From NCBI GenBank assembly GCA_027625915.1, contig JANTQA010000040.1, positions 1,302,001-1,366,000 on the forward strand: 64,000 nucleotides of DNA, written 5' to 3'. This document shows positions 1 to 11,756 of the stretch, in pieces. Under the pieces are notes generated by a model, which worked only from the letters and a program-made list of their open reading frames with translations, was not told where the DNA came from and did no database searches. This stretch comes from Anaeramoeba flamelloides. Lineage: Eukaryota; Metamonada; Anaeramoebidae. Each line of letters opens with the position of its first letter. Positions within the stretch are counted from its first letter, which is position 1. Both the position numbers and the translations under genes were made by a program.

Positions 1-1428
1 GAAACCTTGTCGAGATCTTGAAAAAATTTTTTTTGTAAGAAGTGTTTTCGGTTTTAAAAATGGATGAGTTAAACTTCATTTAAACAATTTATTAAAAGTC
101 TATTTTTTGAAAATCCAAATTTTACATATTTCCAATATAAAAACCAAAAAAAGTAAAATATTCTTCTTATTAACAATTAAGTTAATTCTTGAAAATTAGA
201 CTGTAACATATTTTTAGTTGTATTTTGGAAAGTCTGCTTTTGAAACAAAATTTTATTTTTTAATTATTAATATGTCAATTCAAATCACAATAAATAAAAT
301 TAACTGAAGTATAGATTACTAATAAAATCTAATTTTGATACAAGTTGAATATAAGTTTTATCAATGAAATTCAGATCTATTGGGATAAACTATTTTATTA
401 TTTAAAGTTTTAAAAAAGTTGTTTTTTAGTTTTCAAAAAGTCATTTTCTTATTTTAAAAAAGATTTTTAACAAATTGTTTGGTCTTATTCACAAGAACCC
501 TTATAACAATTGAAATCATTTTTGGAATAAAAAAAAAATTGATTTTAAATCTTGAGGATAAAATTAACTAATTCCCAAATATCTTTTAAGAAAATTTTAT
601 TTTGAAAAATCAAATTTCTTATATAAATAAAAACACAGTTTCGAAGTAAAATTTGTAAAAGACTTGAAAATTTTAATGATTAAAATTATACTTCTTATTG
701 AAAGAATACAAATATTTTTCAATAGATATCCAATAAAACGATTTTTTGTTTAACGAAAAGAATTATCACAAAAAAAATTTTTTTTTATTAATATTTATTA
801 CAATAAAGATTATTTATTCTGTAGTAGTGATGAAAATGGTAATAAACGGAGTAAAAACTTTTTGTATTGTTAGAAATAAAATCAATTTAAGAATTTTCTT
901 TTTCATATAAAAATGGAAAAAAAAAAATTTGATCTCACTTCCTGAAAAATTTTCTTTTTTGAGTTTTTTAGTTGATCAGAATTTTTTGGCACCTGGCACA
1001 TTCAAAATTTGTAAGTAGAGAATATCACCAAGAACATATTTTAATATTGTGTCCTGTTGCCATGAAAAACTAACCCTTTAAGATTTTTTCTTTTCAAATT
1101 AGAAGCAAAGTACTATTTCAACGATAATCAGATTTATATAAAAGATAAATTAAAAATCTATTTCGAATTATTTTTCGATTAATAATACAACTTTCTGAAA
1201 AATGTATCTGGATCCTTTTTTTCACTTGTTTCAGAAAAATTAAAACCATTAAAGTCTCACTTCCAATCTCTCCAGTTTTTCAATTGTGTGCTGATCAGGT
1301 CATTCCATTAAAGGGTTTATCGATGAAAGGAAAAGAAAAGAAAAAAATTGACAAACTTATTTTTAATATCCCAATAATCCGACTTTTTCACAAATTTGAG
1401 TCAAATTATTTTGTGAAAATGTTAATTA
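1..1428. other. AT-rich spacer, nothing recognised
   Basis: No open reading frame with protein-like composition and no repeat shared with other parts of the window was seen. The stretch is dominated by A and T runs. It could be intron or spacer of a gene lying to the left. Confidence 0.5.
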
Positions 1429-1889
1429 ACTGTTGAGAGAAAAATGTTGGAAACAGAAAAAAAGTTGGACACCATTTTTAATTGGGAACATTAGTAAAAT
1501 TGAAAATCAAATCCTATTGATAACTAGGTGAATTTTATATAAATTCAGGTTTAAAGGTGTTACAAGTTCATTTATCTGTGGTTTGTGTAGAATACTCATT
1601 TGAATGGTTGATAACTAAAGTAGATCATGCTATTTTAACAAAAATCCAAGTTCTAGTAAAGTTTACTATTAATTCTGAAAATGGTAATTTTTAAACTTGC
1701 TTTAGGGTATCAGAGATAAGGTTTTGAAAAAGTAGAATTACATTAATGGTTATTCTAATAAGTAGATTATTGTTATTTTCTTTAGTTATTTCACAAACGA
1801 TTGAAATTAAAAATCATTTTCAGTAATGTTCCCAATTAAAAATGCTGTCCAACTATTTTTCTGTGTCCAACATTTTTCTCTCAACAGTA
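1429..1889. mobile_element. MITE-like TIR element, family A copy 1
   Basis: The two ends are inverted copies of each other over about 70 bp: the left arm (1429-1500) contains TGTTGAGAGAAAAATGTTGG and further in TTTTTAATTGGGAACATTA. The same sequence reads on the opposite strand at 1818-1889. The interior of about 320 bp has no coding capacity. The inner part of the arm recurs at about 5900, 6235 and 8015, so this is a dispersed non-autonomous DNA transposon family. The flanks are AT-rich and fit a TA target, but no empty site is available. Confidence 0.75.
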
Positions 1890-1956
1890 AACACTTTTCT
1901 TTTTGAAAATTGGAAAAGTCTAATAAATTTTGAACATAAACAAAAGTTCAACTGTT

Positions 1957-2803
1957 TTAATAAAGTGTAAAGTAAAAGTTTCTAAAGTGATTACCCAAAC
2001 TCCTTAAAACCGGTGAATTTGAGAATTTGAAGTCCCACTTCGAAAGCTTTGGTTCTTCTCTCTTTAGAGAAACAAGAGTTTTTTTTTGACAAAAAAAAAA
2101 AAAATAAAAAAAATAATAATGAAAAGAGAAATTACTTTCGTTTTCACTTTCGCTTTCGCTTTCAGTTTGTAATTCTTCCTCACTGCTTGCACTTGAGCCA
2201 CTTTCTGAGTCAAGTAGTACTCTTTTATTTTGAGTTTTTGGGGATTTTGAATTTTTGGAGGAATTATTATTTAGTGATAAATGTTTTTGATTTGGGCAAT
2301 TATTATTTCGAATTTTTTTTTGTTGATCCAAAGTTTGCTCATACTTGGAATCAGTTCTAGAACTTGGTTGGTAATTACGAACTTTTCTATTTTTATAATT
2401 GTAATTGTGTTTGTGAATGAATTCTTTTTTAATTACTTTTTCTTTTTCTTTTTCTCTTTCTCTTTCTCTTTCGTTTTCTTTTTCTTTTTCTGTTGCTCGA
2501 TTTTTTTTTTTTTTTTTGGTTAATGGAAAAGTGTTCGTTGTTAAGATCCAAATCAGGCTCGGTGTCACTTGAATTTGTTTCAACTTGGCTTTTCTTTCTT
2601 ATTGGTGAATAATTTTCCTTCTGTAATTCTAAACCACCTTTTTGTTTGAGTTTCAGTTTATCCAAATATACATTCTCTGGTGTAAACCATAAAATTGGAA
2701 TTTTTAAGTTATTTGTTGTAACTGTCCAATGTAAATGTTCCTTGCTCATTAAAGGTGCAGTTGAAGGTGGCCGTAAAAACAGTTTCCCAAACATTGGTCC
2801 CAT
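1957..2803 (-). CDS. Unidentified low-complexity protein; frame changes at an A17 run
   Basis: I do not recognise this gene. From ATG at 2803 the minus strand encodes a non-repetitive start (MGPMFGKLFLRPPSTAPL, then a Trp-containing stretch ending WFTPENVYLDKLKLKQ), followed by an acidic segment. At a run of 17 A (plus-strand T, 2501-2517) that frame would pass into Arg/Lys repeats. The frame one register away reads KEKEKENEREREREKEKEK, then an Asn/Ser/Lys-rich region and a tail of SGSSASSEEELQTESESESE. The KE and SE readings match the low-complexity style of the other genes here, so an indel in the A17 homopolymer (real or from sequencing) best explains the switch. The 3' end is unsure: GTAATT, the donor used in Rpn12, follows the SE tract near 2130, so a last intron and exon are possible. 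Probably a nuclear or cytosolic protein by composition only. Confidence 0.5.
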
Positions 2804-2876
2804 TTGGTCGATGATTGAGAAAGTCGGTTATTTTTTAAATACACCAAAATGTCAAAAGGGGTTTGAGAAAAAATGA

Positions 2877-3660
2877 AAAATCATTTTCTTTGATCTGTTA
2901 TTTGCCTTTCTAAAATAAATTTTTGTCTTACAGCGGATTATCTGAATAAATTTAAATCATCTAAAATTTCAAGCTTTTTACTCAAAAAATATTGACACGA
3001 AATGGAATTTATTTCGAGTTGTTCTTGGTTTTTTCAACTTAAAAGATAAAAATATTTAATCTCTTTACCCATTTGTCAATTACGAAGGGAAAGTTTCTTG
3101 TTATCAAAATAAAATTTCAACTTTCTGATCCCAAAAGTTAATTGATCTACTCGAATTTAGTTTTTTTTTTTGTCAACTTTTTTCGATTTGAATGAACCTC
3201 ACGATTATCAAGAACTTTCTTTTTGTTGAATTGTAATGGAAATTCGAATGAACAAAGTTTTCTGTCAGAATCTTTTGTGACCATTTTTCTGATTGTTGAA
3301 AAACAATTACTTGGATTTTATAATTTGCTTTTGAACAAAAATCCAAATTTTTGTATTTAACTCTCTTCACAAAGTTGGGTTTTTTTTCTCAAGACTATTC
3401 AAAAACAGTGTTTATTTAAGGAAGAATAAAATTCAATATCTTTTAAGATGAATTAGATTGAGTCATAATACCTTTATATTCAATTTCTTGCTTTGAGAAA
3501 AAACATCTAATTTTTAAAATTAGGTAAAAGGTTCAAAAAGCTTAACTTGATATTTCAATGATGTATAAAGTCCTAAGAGTAAAAAACGCTTCAATTAGTT
3601 TAAATAAATGGATTTGTTGGTGGAAAATGGTCCTCAAATAATCACATGCAAATCAGAAGG
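2877..3660. other. Spacer upstream of the 1957-2803 gene
   Basis: Only a weak minus-strand frame (3173-3370, 65 codons) stands out. It has a mixed amino-acid composition but no recognisable motif, and I do not call it a gene. The rest is AT-rich with no repeat detected. Confidence 0.4.
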
Positions 3661-3815
3661 CAGTTAGTTCCACTTTTAAGGCACAAACTTTGAACAAAAT
3701 TTAAGGCACTGAAAAATCTATAATTAAGACTTCTTTTTGTAATTGTTTTTTTTCACAAATTATTTGACTAGAATCCGAATATTGTGGCTTGTTGTAAGTT
3801 TTTTGTGCCTTACTT
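3661..3815. mobile_element. MITE family B copy 1 (degraded)
   Basis: Left end CAGTTAGTTCCACTTTTAAG followed by GCACAAACTTTGAAC matches the terminal repeat of the 200-bp palindromic family. The right arm is eroded, keeping only TTTTTGTGCCTTAC near 3810. It is the most decayed of seven copies. Confidence 0.7.
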
Positions 3816-4142
3816 TTCAAATAATTAATTTCCATATAACATTAAACTTAATGTTTTTAGGGAGTAAATATTGAAACAAATTGAAAACAAATAAAAAATT
3901 TTCAAATAATAAAATAAATTTTGATATGTAAAATAAATTTTTCTAATAAAAATTTCACAAATCGATTAAATTTAAAAAACTTTTTTTTATAAATTTCTGA
4001 ATATTTTATAATACTTTTAAAACAGCCAGTGGAAACGAAATATAAATAAATAAATAAAAATACACGTTAATCAAATTCTTCAGAGTAATTTCTGAAATTA
4101 AGATGTTTGACTAAAGGCCTTAATAGATGGTCATAAACTCCA

Positions 4143-4340
4143 ATTAAAAATTTTTAACACACCAAATTTCAATTTTTGAAGAAAAAAAAAACTTATTTAA
4201 TCAATTTAAGAAGAAATAGCCAATTAGAACAATTTGCTCATTGAAATTTTAACAAATGTTTATAAATTACAATACTAACGAAACAAAAAATAATAATAAT
4301 TATCAATACTAATAAATCAAGGGTGTGCTAAAAATTTTGG
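4143..4340. mobile_element. TIR element, family E copy 1
   Basis: TTTTTAACACACC near 4150 is mirrored by GGGTGTGCTAAAAATTTTGG near 4320. A related copy in opposite orientation lies at 22942-23130. Sequence on the right (ATTGATCAAAGGTTAGATACC, about 4400) also resembles sequence beside other copies at 22850 and 61500, so the 200-bp unit sits in a larger repeated block. Confidence 0.55.
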
Positions 4341-4679
4341 AGAGGGTAAAACAAAATAATATATTGGCAAATTTGTTTATATTTTATTATTATTAATTGA
4401 TCAAAGGTTAGATACCATCAATTAATTTTATTTAATTCCATCTATTCAAAAAAACTGAACTTAAGTATAATATCAATCGTTGTAAAAAAATTGAACTTAT
4501 AAAATATGTTTTGTAATTCAAAAAATAAAAAGCTAAAAAAAACTCAAAAAGATAAAAAAATTATTTTCATATTTTACAAAAATCAAAATTATTTACAATT
4601 TAATTGAAATTGTATTATTGTGATTTTTTGAATTGTTATAATTGTTGGAAAATTTTATTGTTATTACATATTTATTAAT

Positions 4680-5220
4680 ATAAATCTTCAAAATGGTATT
4701 TAAATATACAAAATAATTATCTGCCGTTGATCAATTATTGGTAATAATTCATTTTTTATTAGTATTGAAATTCATTAATAAAAGATATTAACACTTCTAA
4801 TCGTTGTTTTATCTGATATTATTTTAGGGGTGAAAATTGGTCTTTTATAATTTTATTTTTGAGCCAAAAAATTTTTTTCATAATTTTTTTAATTTCAACA
4901 AATTTTCAAATAGGATTGAAAATACATAACTGTATTTTAGTTGTTTAAAAAATCATTTGTACCCTTTCTATATTTCCAGTTTTTTATTGAATTTGATCGT
5001 ACATGAGAACAAAAAAGTGTTATATTTTGGTAATTTTTTGGAAATATTTCAATGAACATATTTTGAAACAAATATCTAAGTCGTTGATTCATTTAGTTAT
5101 AATATTAAACTTTTTTTGACACATTAAATTAATAAATACATCTTCACTACAAAGATGAATTTTTATGAAAATTTAAAAAAACTGTTTCGTTTTTTTTTGA
5201 AATAAATTATTTTCAAAAGT
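4680..5220 (-). mobile_element. TIR element, family D copy 4 (degraded)
   Basis: The order of short matches follows the copy at 54663-55254: GGTGAAAATTGGT, TATTTCCAGTTTTTTATTGAA, TTTTTTGGAAATATTTCAA and the GTTGATTCATTTAGT segment. The terminal repeats are poorly preserved, so the ends are approximate. Confidence 0.45.
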
Positions 5221-5858
5221 ATTTACAAACTTACCGAGGAACAAATTTCCTTTTAAAAATTATTGATCCATGTTAAAAACCAGTAATTATTTATATAGCT
5301 TCATATATTAATAAGATATTTTTATTTATCAAACCAAAAATTCCTATCTTTTTTTTTTGCATATTCGGTTTAAAATATAGTTATTTTCTTCTATTTTTCC
5401 TACAAAATGGGATATTTACCTCTTTTAAATATAAATTCACAAAATAATTTAGAAAAAAATATTAGTAAATTTTGAGAATAGAATATCAATTTCGAAAGTT
5501 ATTTTTTAAAAAAATGTGTTATTTATGATAATTCTTATTATAACCAAAAGCAATATATTTTATTTCTTAATTTAGTTATAATATTTAAATCTTATTAATG
5601 CAATTATTATTATCCAATATTCACAAAACCTTTGAATTTTAATGAATTGATTTCAACAGATTAAAAAAAAAAGTATATCTAATTGGTAAAAAGTAATTTT
5701 TTTAGCATAATATCTACGAAAAATTATAAATAATCCCTTTTAAAAAAGTGTAGAATTCTTTGAAATAAAACTTTTTAAAAAATAAAATTTTTAAAAGTAA
5801 CATTTTTAAAAATTATTTTTCCTGATTTTTTTCAAAAAACAATCACAATTAACCTTTT

Positions 5859-6270
5859 TGGAAAAAAAGTGAAACTAGAAAAAAAATGAAACACAATTTT
5901 TAATTGGGAACCTTAATAGATACCGAAAATGAAAAGTAAAATCAATTAAAAGAAGAATCCAATTAACATAAATAATAACTCATTATATTATTTTCAATCA
6001 ACCCAACAAAAACAATTTAAATCTCCAATCTTTATCGAAATTGTTCTTGTGGTTTTGGAGATCTCAAAAATAGTCAATTTTTTGAACAAATTTTTAATAA
6101 TTTATAAATCAAAGAAAAATCCCAGACCAAAAGATAGTATTATAAAAACTGTTATTGTTGCTGAATACTTCATTTTGTCTTTATTTATTTATTTATTCTT
6201 TTTTTAATTGATCTAACTTTTCATTTTCAGTAATGTTCCCAAGTAAAAACCTTGTTTCACTTTTTTTCCA
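5859..6270. mobile_element. MITE-like TIR element, family A copy 2
   Basis: GGAAAAAAAGTGAAAC at the left end is inverted at the right end (GTTTCACTTTTTTTCC, about 6254-6269). TTTTTAATTGGGAACCTTA (about 5905) pairs with TAATGTTCCCAAGTAAAAA (about 6230). The inner motif is shared with copy 1 while the outermost 30 bp differ, so this is a sub-family. No coding capacity. Confidence 0.65.
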
Positions 6271-6558
6271 CAATGGTAATATTTTAAATTTTATTATTTG
6301 AAGATTTTTCTATTTGATAAAAACAAAAATCAAAATTGTGCTGTATTGGATATCAAAGGATTAATTTTTGTAAAATCATTTTCTGTCTTTTCCTTTTTCT
6401 TTTTTTGATTCGAAATGTTAACTGGAGTTATTTGGATCACCGGTTTGTAATAAAACCTGGTAATTAAAATAAAATAAAAAAATAAAAAAAAAAAACAATG
6501 AATCAAAGTATGAAAAATCTATCTTTTATACTCATAATAATAATTAAAAAGTTAAGAA

Positions 6559-7650
6559 TTAATCATAAAGTTTTCTTAAAAAAATTGTCATTGCGATGAA
6601 GGTGAATGTCAATATAAGTAAATCTAACTTTCTTGTCTCAGAAGGTAATTGTCTTTCTTGATTTATATTTGGGAAAGGATTATTTACTTGTTGGTTATTG
6701 GCTTGTTGATCGTTTTCATTATTATTTTGATTATTATTCTGATTATTATTTTCAGTATTATTTTCGGTTTCTTCAACAACATCAGCATCTTTTTCTTTTT
6801 CCTTTTCTTTTTCTTTTTCTTTTTCTTTTTCCTTTTCCTTTTCTTTTTCATTTTCATTTTCATTTTCATTTTCATTTTCATTTTCATTGTTTTCTTGATT
6901 TTTATTGTTGTTTTCATTTTCGTTGTTTTCTTTTTGATTTTTTTTTTTGTTATTGTCCTCAATTTTAAATTTGATTAATTCTGGTTTTATTTCAGTGCTT
7001 GTCTTGTTATTGTGATTGTTATTTTCATTTTTGTTTGTATTCTCTTCGCTTGGTAATTCTGGTTGTAAAAGTCCTTGAACGGGGCAATTTTCAAATGGGC
7101 AGCACCACGAACGAGAACGGAGCGCATACCTCTTTCGATCATTTTCACTGCACACCAATGATCCAATCGCAGACTTTTCCTCAACAACAAAGTGAGCGCG
7201 AAGAGCAATTAGTACAGTTCGGATCGACCAGCTTGGTTTCCACAATTCTTTGTGGTAGCTTGAAACAGACAAACAGATTTTTGTGTTTGTTTTAAACCTT
7301 CCATTTGGTGTGAGGAAATAGATAATTGGTGGGCTTAGGGGATAGTCAATTGGAAGAACAAGCCTTCCATGAAAGAGTCCTCCTTCATATGGCGAATCTG
7401 GTGGGCCTCGTATAACAAAATGAAATTCATAGATATTTGATGGCAAGGGTTGCGCAACAAATTCAGTTTGATCTTGTAAAAGTTCTTTTACTTCCTGATA
7501 AATACGTTTGATTGAAGTCGCTAATGTTTTGGGTTTTTTTTTTATTTTTGTTAAAAATGAGAAATAAGGTTAAGTGAGATTGTGGTTGGTTAGAGACAAG
7601 AGATTTTCGGAAACTACTAAAAAAAATAAGAAAGAGTAATTACTATTCAT
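6559..7650 (-). CDS. UBE2J: ER membrane-anchored ubiquitin-conjugating enzyme E2, UBC6e/UBE2J type
   Basis: E2 enzyme that would receive ubiquitin from E1 and pass it on with ER-associated-degradation ligases. Model: exon 1 7644-7650 (7 nt), intron 7521-7643, exon 2 6559-7520; 322 residues, starting MNTTSIKRIYQEVKELLQ. Residues 1-150 follow UBE2J closely: LPSNIYEFHFVIRGPPDSPY, the family-type TPNGRF in place of HPN, the catalytic Cys85 in KICLSVSSYH, then PSWSIRT and AIGSL. A long linker of Asn/Glu then Lys/Glu repeats (encoded about 6730-7060) leads to a hydrophobic C-terminal anchor (LLILTFTFIAMTIFL) and a short LRKLYD tail, the tail-anchored layout of UBC6e. The start is inferred: there is no ATG in frame in exon 2, and ATGAATA followed by donor GTAATT and acceptor TTAG restores phase and gives a normal N-terminal helix. 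UBE2J1 versus J2 cannot be separated by eye. Confidence 0.92.
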
Positions 7651-7974
7651 TATTAATAGAAGAAAAAAAGTAAAAAATGAATTTAAATCAGATTTTTTTT
7701 TTGTTTTTAATGACTCATTAGTCCAATTTCTAGAAAGAAACTCTACCCTTTTTTGTGTCGAAGATAAAGGCAAACAAAGGTAAATTTGATTTTCAAATAA
7801 TTGAGAATATGGTATTATTGAACAATTATTGAGATTCTGGAATAGTTAAAAATTTAAAAACAAAACTTTTTGGTTACTAAATTAGGTTTACTTTTCTCTG
7901 TAAATACAGATAGTTTTAAACATAGTTTTCAATTTTTGACAAAGATATTTTTTCCAAATTATTAAATAACTCTC

Positions 7975-8090
7975 AGAAAAAAAAATAAAGAGGAAAAAAA
8001 CTCAACCTGATCTTTAATTGGGAACATTAATAAAAACTGAAATCAATAAAGGAAGATCAATTAAGATTGCACTTATGAAATCGAATCGTT
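7975..8090. repeat. Partial copy of TIR family A
   Basis: CTTTAATTGGGAACATTAAT (about 8012) and the following GAAATCAATAAAGG-type interior match copies 1 and 2 of family A. No mirrored right end was found, so this is a truncated copy. Confidence 0.5.
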
Positions 8091-8477
8091 TAAAACCTCA
8101 CAAATATATTGTTTTTACAAAAGTTAAATTATTTATGATCTTTTATCATCAGTATCTAATAAATATTTTTGATGAAAAATAAATGGGAAATAGGTTTCTT
8201 TTTGTTACTGTTCTACTTTTAAACTCACATATTTAGAAACTTAAAAATACATCTAAGAAGACACAAATCCAATTATTTTACATTAAAGTCAGTAATTCTT
8301 GATTGTGAACTAATTATACAGAAAAAATTGAATAATTAAAAGCTAAATTTTATCTTTTCTTCGTTACTACTTTGTGATTAGGCAGGTAGATGCTATAGAA
8401 GGGGAAATACAAGAACAAAATTAACACTATTATTCAACAAAAAAATTATTTTGATCTAATGATAAAAGATCCAATAC

Positions 8478-8663
8478 ACTTTAAGGGACTAATACCTATT
8501 AAATTTTTTCCTTAAATATAATAGAGATTGAGAAAATTTTTTGGCAATTACTTAGATTTGAACAACCTCTTTATTTTCAATATTAAATATATTTCTAGAT
8601 AAGGTACCCTTATTTAGAAATTGGTCAAAAATAACATAATATAGAATAGTCCCTTAACCAAAC
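8478..8663. repeat. Short inverted repeat pair TTAAGGGACTA
   Basis: ACTTTAAGGGACTAATACC near 8480 is mirrored by GAATAGTCCCTTAACC near 8645. This spacing is typical of a small TIR element, but only one copy is seen, so the call is tentative. Confidence 0.3.
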
Positions 8664-8877
8664 TAAAAGAACAATTTCATCTTATGTATCTCAAGAATTC
8701 ATTGAAAACTTATCTTCTTAAGGGTTGAGTCATTACGGTGAAAAATTTTTTTCGGAAATGGAAAATAACTTTTTAGGAATTTTATTGAGAGCCTAACACC
8801 AATCAAAAACCAACCAACCTGTGATGTATAATCGATCTCCAAAAATCAACAACTAAAGATGAGGACATTTCTAAGAA

Positions 8878-8980
8878 AAAAGCGCCAAAGAACGACACTC
8901 AATTTCCAATTAGAATGATTGTGAACTCCAAATTTGAAATCAGCTATATCTGTTTTGAAGTTTCTCTCTCTGGCGCTTTT
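8878..8980. ncRNA. Candidate structured RNA or conserved hairpin (unidentified)
   Basis: A perfect 10-bp stem, AAAAGCGCCA (8878-8887) with TGGCGCTTTT (8971-8980), encloses about 83 nt. The enclosed and preceding sequence (about 8800-9000) is richer in G and C than the spacer around it and is not matched by any repeat in the window. I see no U-snRNA, RNase P or SRP motifs. It could also be a small unrecognised coding exon or an old transposon end. Confidence 0.2.
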
Positions 8981-9639
8981 GGAGAATAAGGTAATTTTTT
9001 TTTTCAATTTTTTCATTTTTCAAATAAGTTATTTTTATCGTAAGAATAATACATAATCCTTACTTGGTCAAATTTATAGGGTTACAAAATAACCACAAAT
9101 CAGATTAAATTGAATTAATTTGATTGCGAAATTCAAGAAAGCAATTTTTTTTAAATTAAAGAAATTTTACCATTTGAAAATAGAAAATGAGAAAAGATGT
9201 ATCTGTTTTTGAAATTTTGATTTTTTGAAACTGAGAACTCTTTCTAACTTATTATTCTTTTTTGAATTTTTTGTCAAAGAGATCTAATGAATTTTTTTTT
9301 TTTGTTATTTGAATTTTGTCAACTAAAAGAAGAACTATTTCACAATACCCTTTTTGGTCTCAGTCCACCCCTTGAGTATGGAGTATATCTAGGGTAAATA
9401 ACTAGACCCATAAGGAATTTTACCAAAATTAAAGAAAGTTATAATTAAAAGAAAATAATATTAGAGTCCACCATGGTTCAATTGTCTCTGAAAAATGGTA
9501 AAATAGTATTAAAAGCTGACCTACTCAAGATAAAATGATTTTTGTATTTGTAAAAAATACAAGAATTTTTTTATAAAAATATGCACTTCAACACAAATTT
9601 CGATATTTAATAAACATTTAAAGAATTAAAAGTTGATAA

Positions 9640-9960
9640 ATCACTGTTTTTATTTGAATTGGGATTTAAAATAGTAGATAAAAAATTCAATTTTTTTAAA
9701 GAAATTCAATAATTAACCAATATATTTTTTTAAAAAATTATTTCAGAAATATTGGAAATATATTAATATTACAATTGGTTTTATAAAAAGGAAACAAAAA
9801 TAAACAGTCTCTTGGGTTTTTATGTTGATGGTTATTGAATAAATCCTCAAAATTAAAAAAATAATAAAAATAGTTTTTTTTGGAAGTTCTAAAGATGAAT
9901 TATCAAATACTGGAATATTCTTATTTTTCGTTTCTATTTTTAGATTTGGAAAAGGAATGA
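9640..9960 (+). repeat. Dispersed repeat family J, copy 1
   Basis: Segments such as AGAACTTCTAAAAGT-like sequence, GGTTATTGAATAA and AAGGAAACAAAA occur in the same order, inverted, at about 38940-39300. There is no coding capacity. Ends are approximate. Confidence 0.5.
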
Positions 9961-10029
9961 GTGGCTAAAAAAATGGATTTTTTTAAACAATAAAAATATT
10001 AATTTTAGATTATTGATCAAATTTAATTT

Positions 10030-10445
10030 TGTTAAAATAATGCCTGTAGAAAAGTTTAACCAGTCTTTTCAAAATTAAAATATGTTTTTTTTTTTTGTTA
10101 TTGAAGAAATATACATTCAATAATCAAATAAACTGACTAATAATAAACCTTAATTAAATATCTTACTTGTTTCTTAAAGTTCTATTATTCCAAAAGAAAT
10201 TGCATAAATAAAGGATCAAATGGGAAAATTCATGACAAAAAATAGACTAAATTTTTGAAATTTTTATCACCAAAAAACCAAAAAATTTCAAAAAAATGAG
10301 AAAATTACAAAAAAAAATTTAACTAATTGCATCCCTAATTTTAATTTTACTAATAATATCCAGAACTTTACATTCAAAACTAATTTGAACTTAGATATAC
10401 TACTGTATAGTTAATTGGTTGTTACATTGGAACAAGAAATAAGTT
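10030..10445 (+). repeat. Dispersed repeat family K, copy 1
   Basis: Matches 50890-51280 in the same orientation: AATAATAAACCTTAATTAAA against AACAATAAACCCTAATTAAA, and near the right end ACTAATTTGAACTTAG against ATTAATTTGAACTTAG, then GGAACAAG-type ends. An inverted fragment of the same right end lies at about 11440-11500. Confidence 0.55.
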
Positions 10446-10899
10446 GAAATTTATCATTGTAATAAAAAAAGAATCATTTGATTCCACCAAATAAAAATTA
10501 GAATTATTAGAAGTTTTTTCGTATACGAATCAATTTTTAGACTCGGATAGGAAATTTATTATTCCTTAATATTTCTAATACATTCTTTAGTACTATTTGA
10601 AAGCTGTTTTATTAATTTTATTTACTTTCAATTGTAGTCTGATTAAATTATTAATGAATTTGTTATGAGGCAATTCCCATAAATCCCAAAAATAACAAAA
10701 AAATTGAAATACAAAAAGATTAAATTCTAAATTTGTTGATTTTTTTGGGGATATAGTAGTGAAAAAAATCCCTGACCTGAAAATAATCCCAGATAAGATT
10801 TTTTATTGTTAATATTAGGAAATTTGAGGAGTTTTATCTTTTATTAAAATCAAATCCTTTTATTTAAATGTCCAAATTATTTTATAAACTATAACTAAC

Positions 10900-11260
10900 C
10901 TACTCATTAAAAACATTATTAATGAAACTAGACTTATTCAATACAATATTCAATCATAAAAAAAAATAATAAAAATAAAAATTATCATTTTCCAAACTCT
11001 AGCAAACCATTATAAAACTTGATTTTTTTAAAAAATAAAGTTAATCTAATTATTATATCAAGTGATTAATTGAATATTCTATAGACGCCTTACTTTAATG
11101 AAATTTAGGTAGGTTTATTACAGTTTCATAAAATATTTGATTTATAAATATGATTTGATGTTTAATATTTACAATTACTCAACAATTTTACTAATATTAA
11201 CAATTAAAAATCTTGTAAAGGATTGTTTTCAGGTCAGGTTTTTTTTAACTACAATAATCC
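10900..11260 (+). repeat. Dispersed repeat family I, copy 1
   Basis: Shares a 350-bp block with 45705-46040 inside the intron of the cysteine-rich membrane protein gene: AAAATTATCATTTT, AGTATTCTATA-like, CTACTTTAATGAA, AGGTAGGTTTATTACA and CACAATTAAAAATCTTG in order. Flanking K pieces in opposite orientation (10030-10445 and 11440-11500) suggest one composite element. Confidence 0.55.
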
Positions 11261-11756
11261 AAAAAAATTTTTTTTCAATTGCAAAAAGATTAGAATTATT
11301 TTTTACAAAAACATCAAGCAGAAAGTTGTGTAAATTATTAGTTTTATAAAGTGTCAATTGTTAAAACTAAAGAGTTCAAAATCTACATGTCCAGAACACA
11401 AAATCCTAGTTTCTTAATAAAATCATGTCTTTCTTTCTCTTGTTCCAATGAAGCATTCAATTCAAAAAAAATAGTATACCTAGTTTTGAATCAGTTTTGA
11501 TAATAAACTCATTGATATTTTCTTTAAATTTTAAAAGCAGGAATGAAATTAGTTTTCAATTGTTCAATATTTTTTTTAATTTTTATGAAATTTTTTTTTA
11601 GTTTTTTGATGATAAAATTAATATGAAAAATTTTCTCTATTTTTTAAGAAAATTTTCCTATTTGATCCTTTATTTTTAGAATTTCTATTTAAATATTAGA
11701 AGTAAAGAAACCATGACCATATTTACCTCTGATTTTTCCCCCATTTTTGTTTATAG

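Noticed and set aside
2049-2523. Plus-strand Phe-rich frames.
   Set aside because: Complement shadows of the minus-strand Lys/Glu-rich gene.
6633-6978. Plus-strand Phe/Ile/His-rich frames over the KE/NE tract.
   Set aside because: Shadows of the UBC6e linker; no independent support.
7570-7773. Minus-strand frame beginning LPLSSTQKR as first exon of UBC6e.
   Set aside because: No ATG, and its sequence does not extend the E2 N-terminus; the 7-nt exon at 7644 fits phase and homology better.
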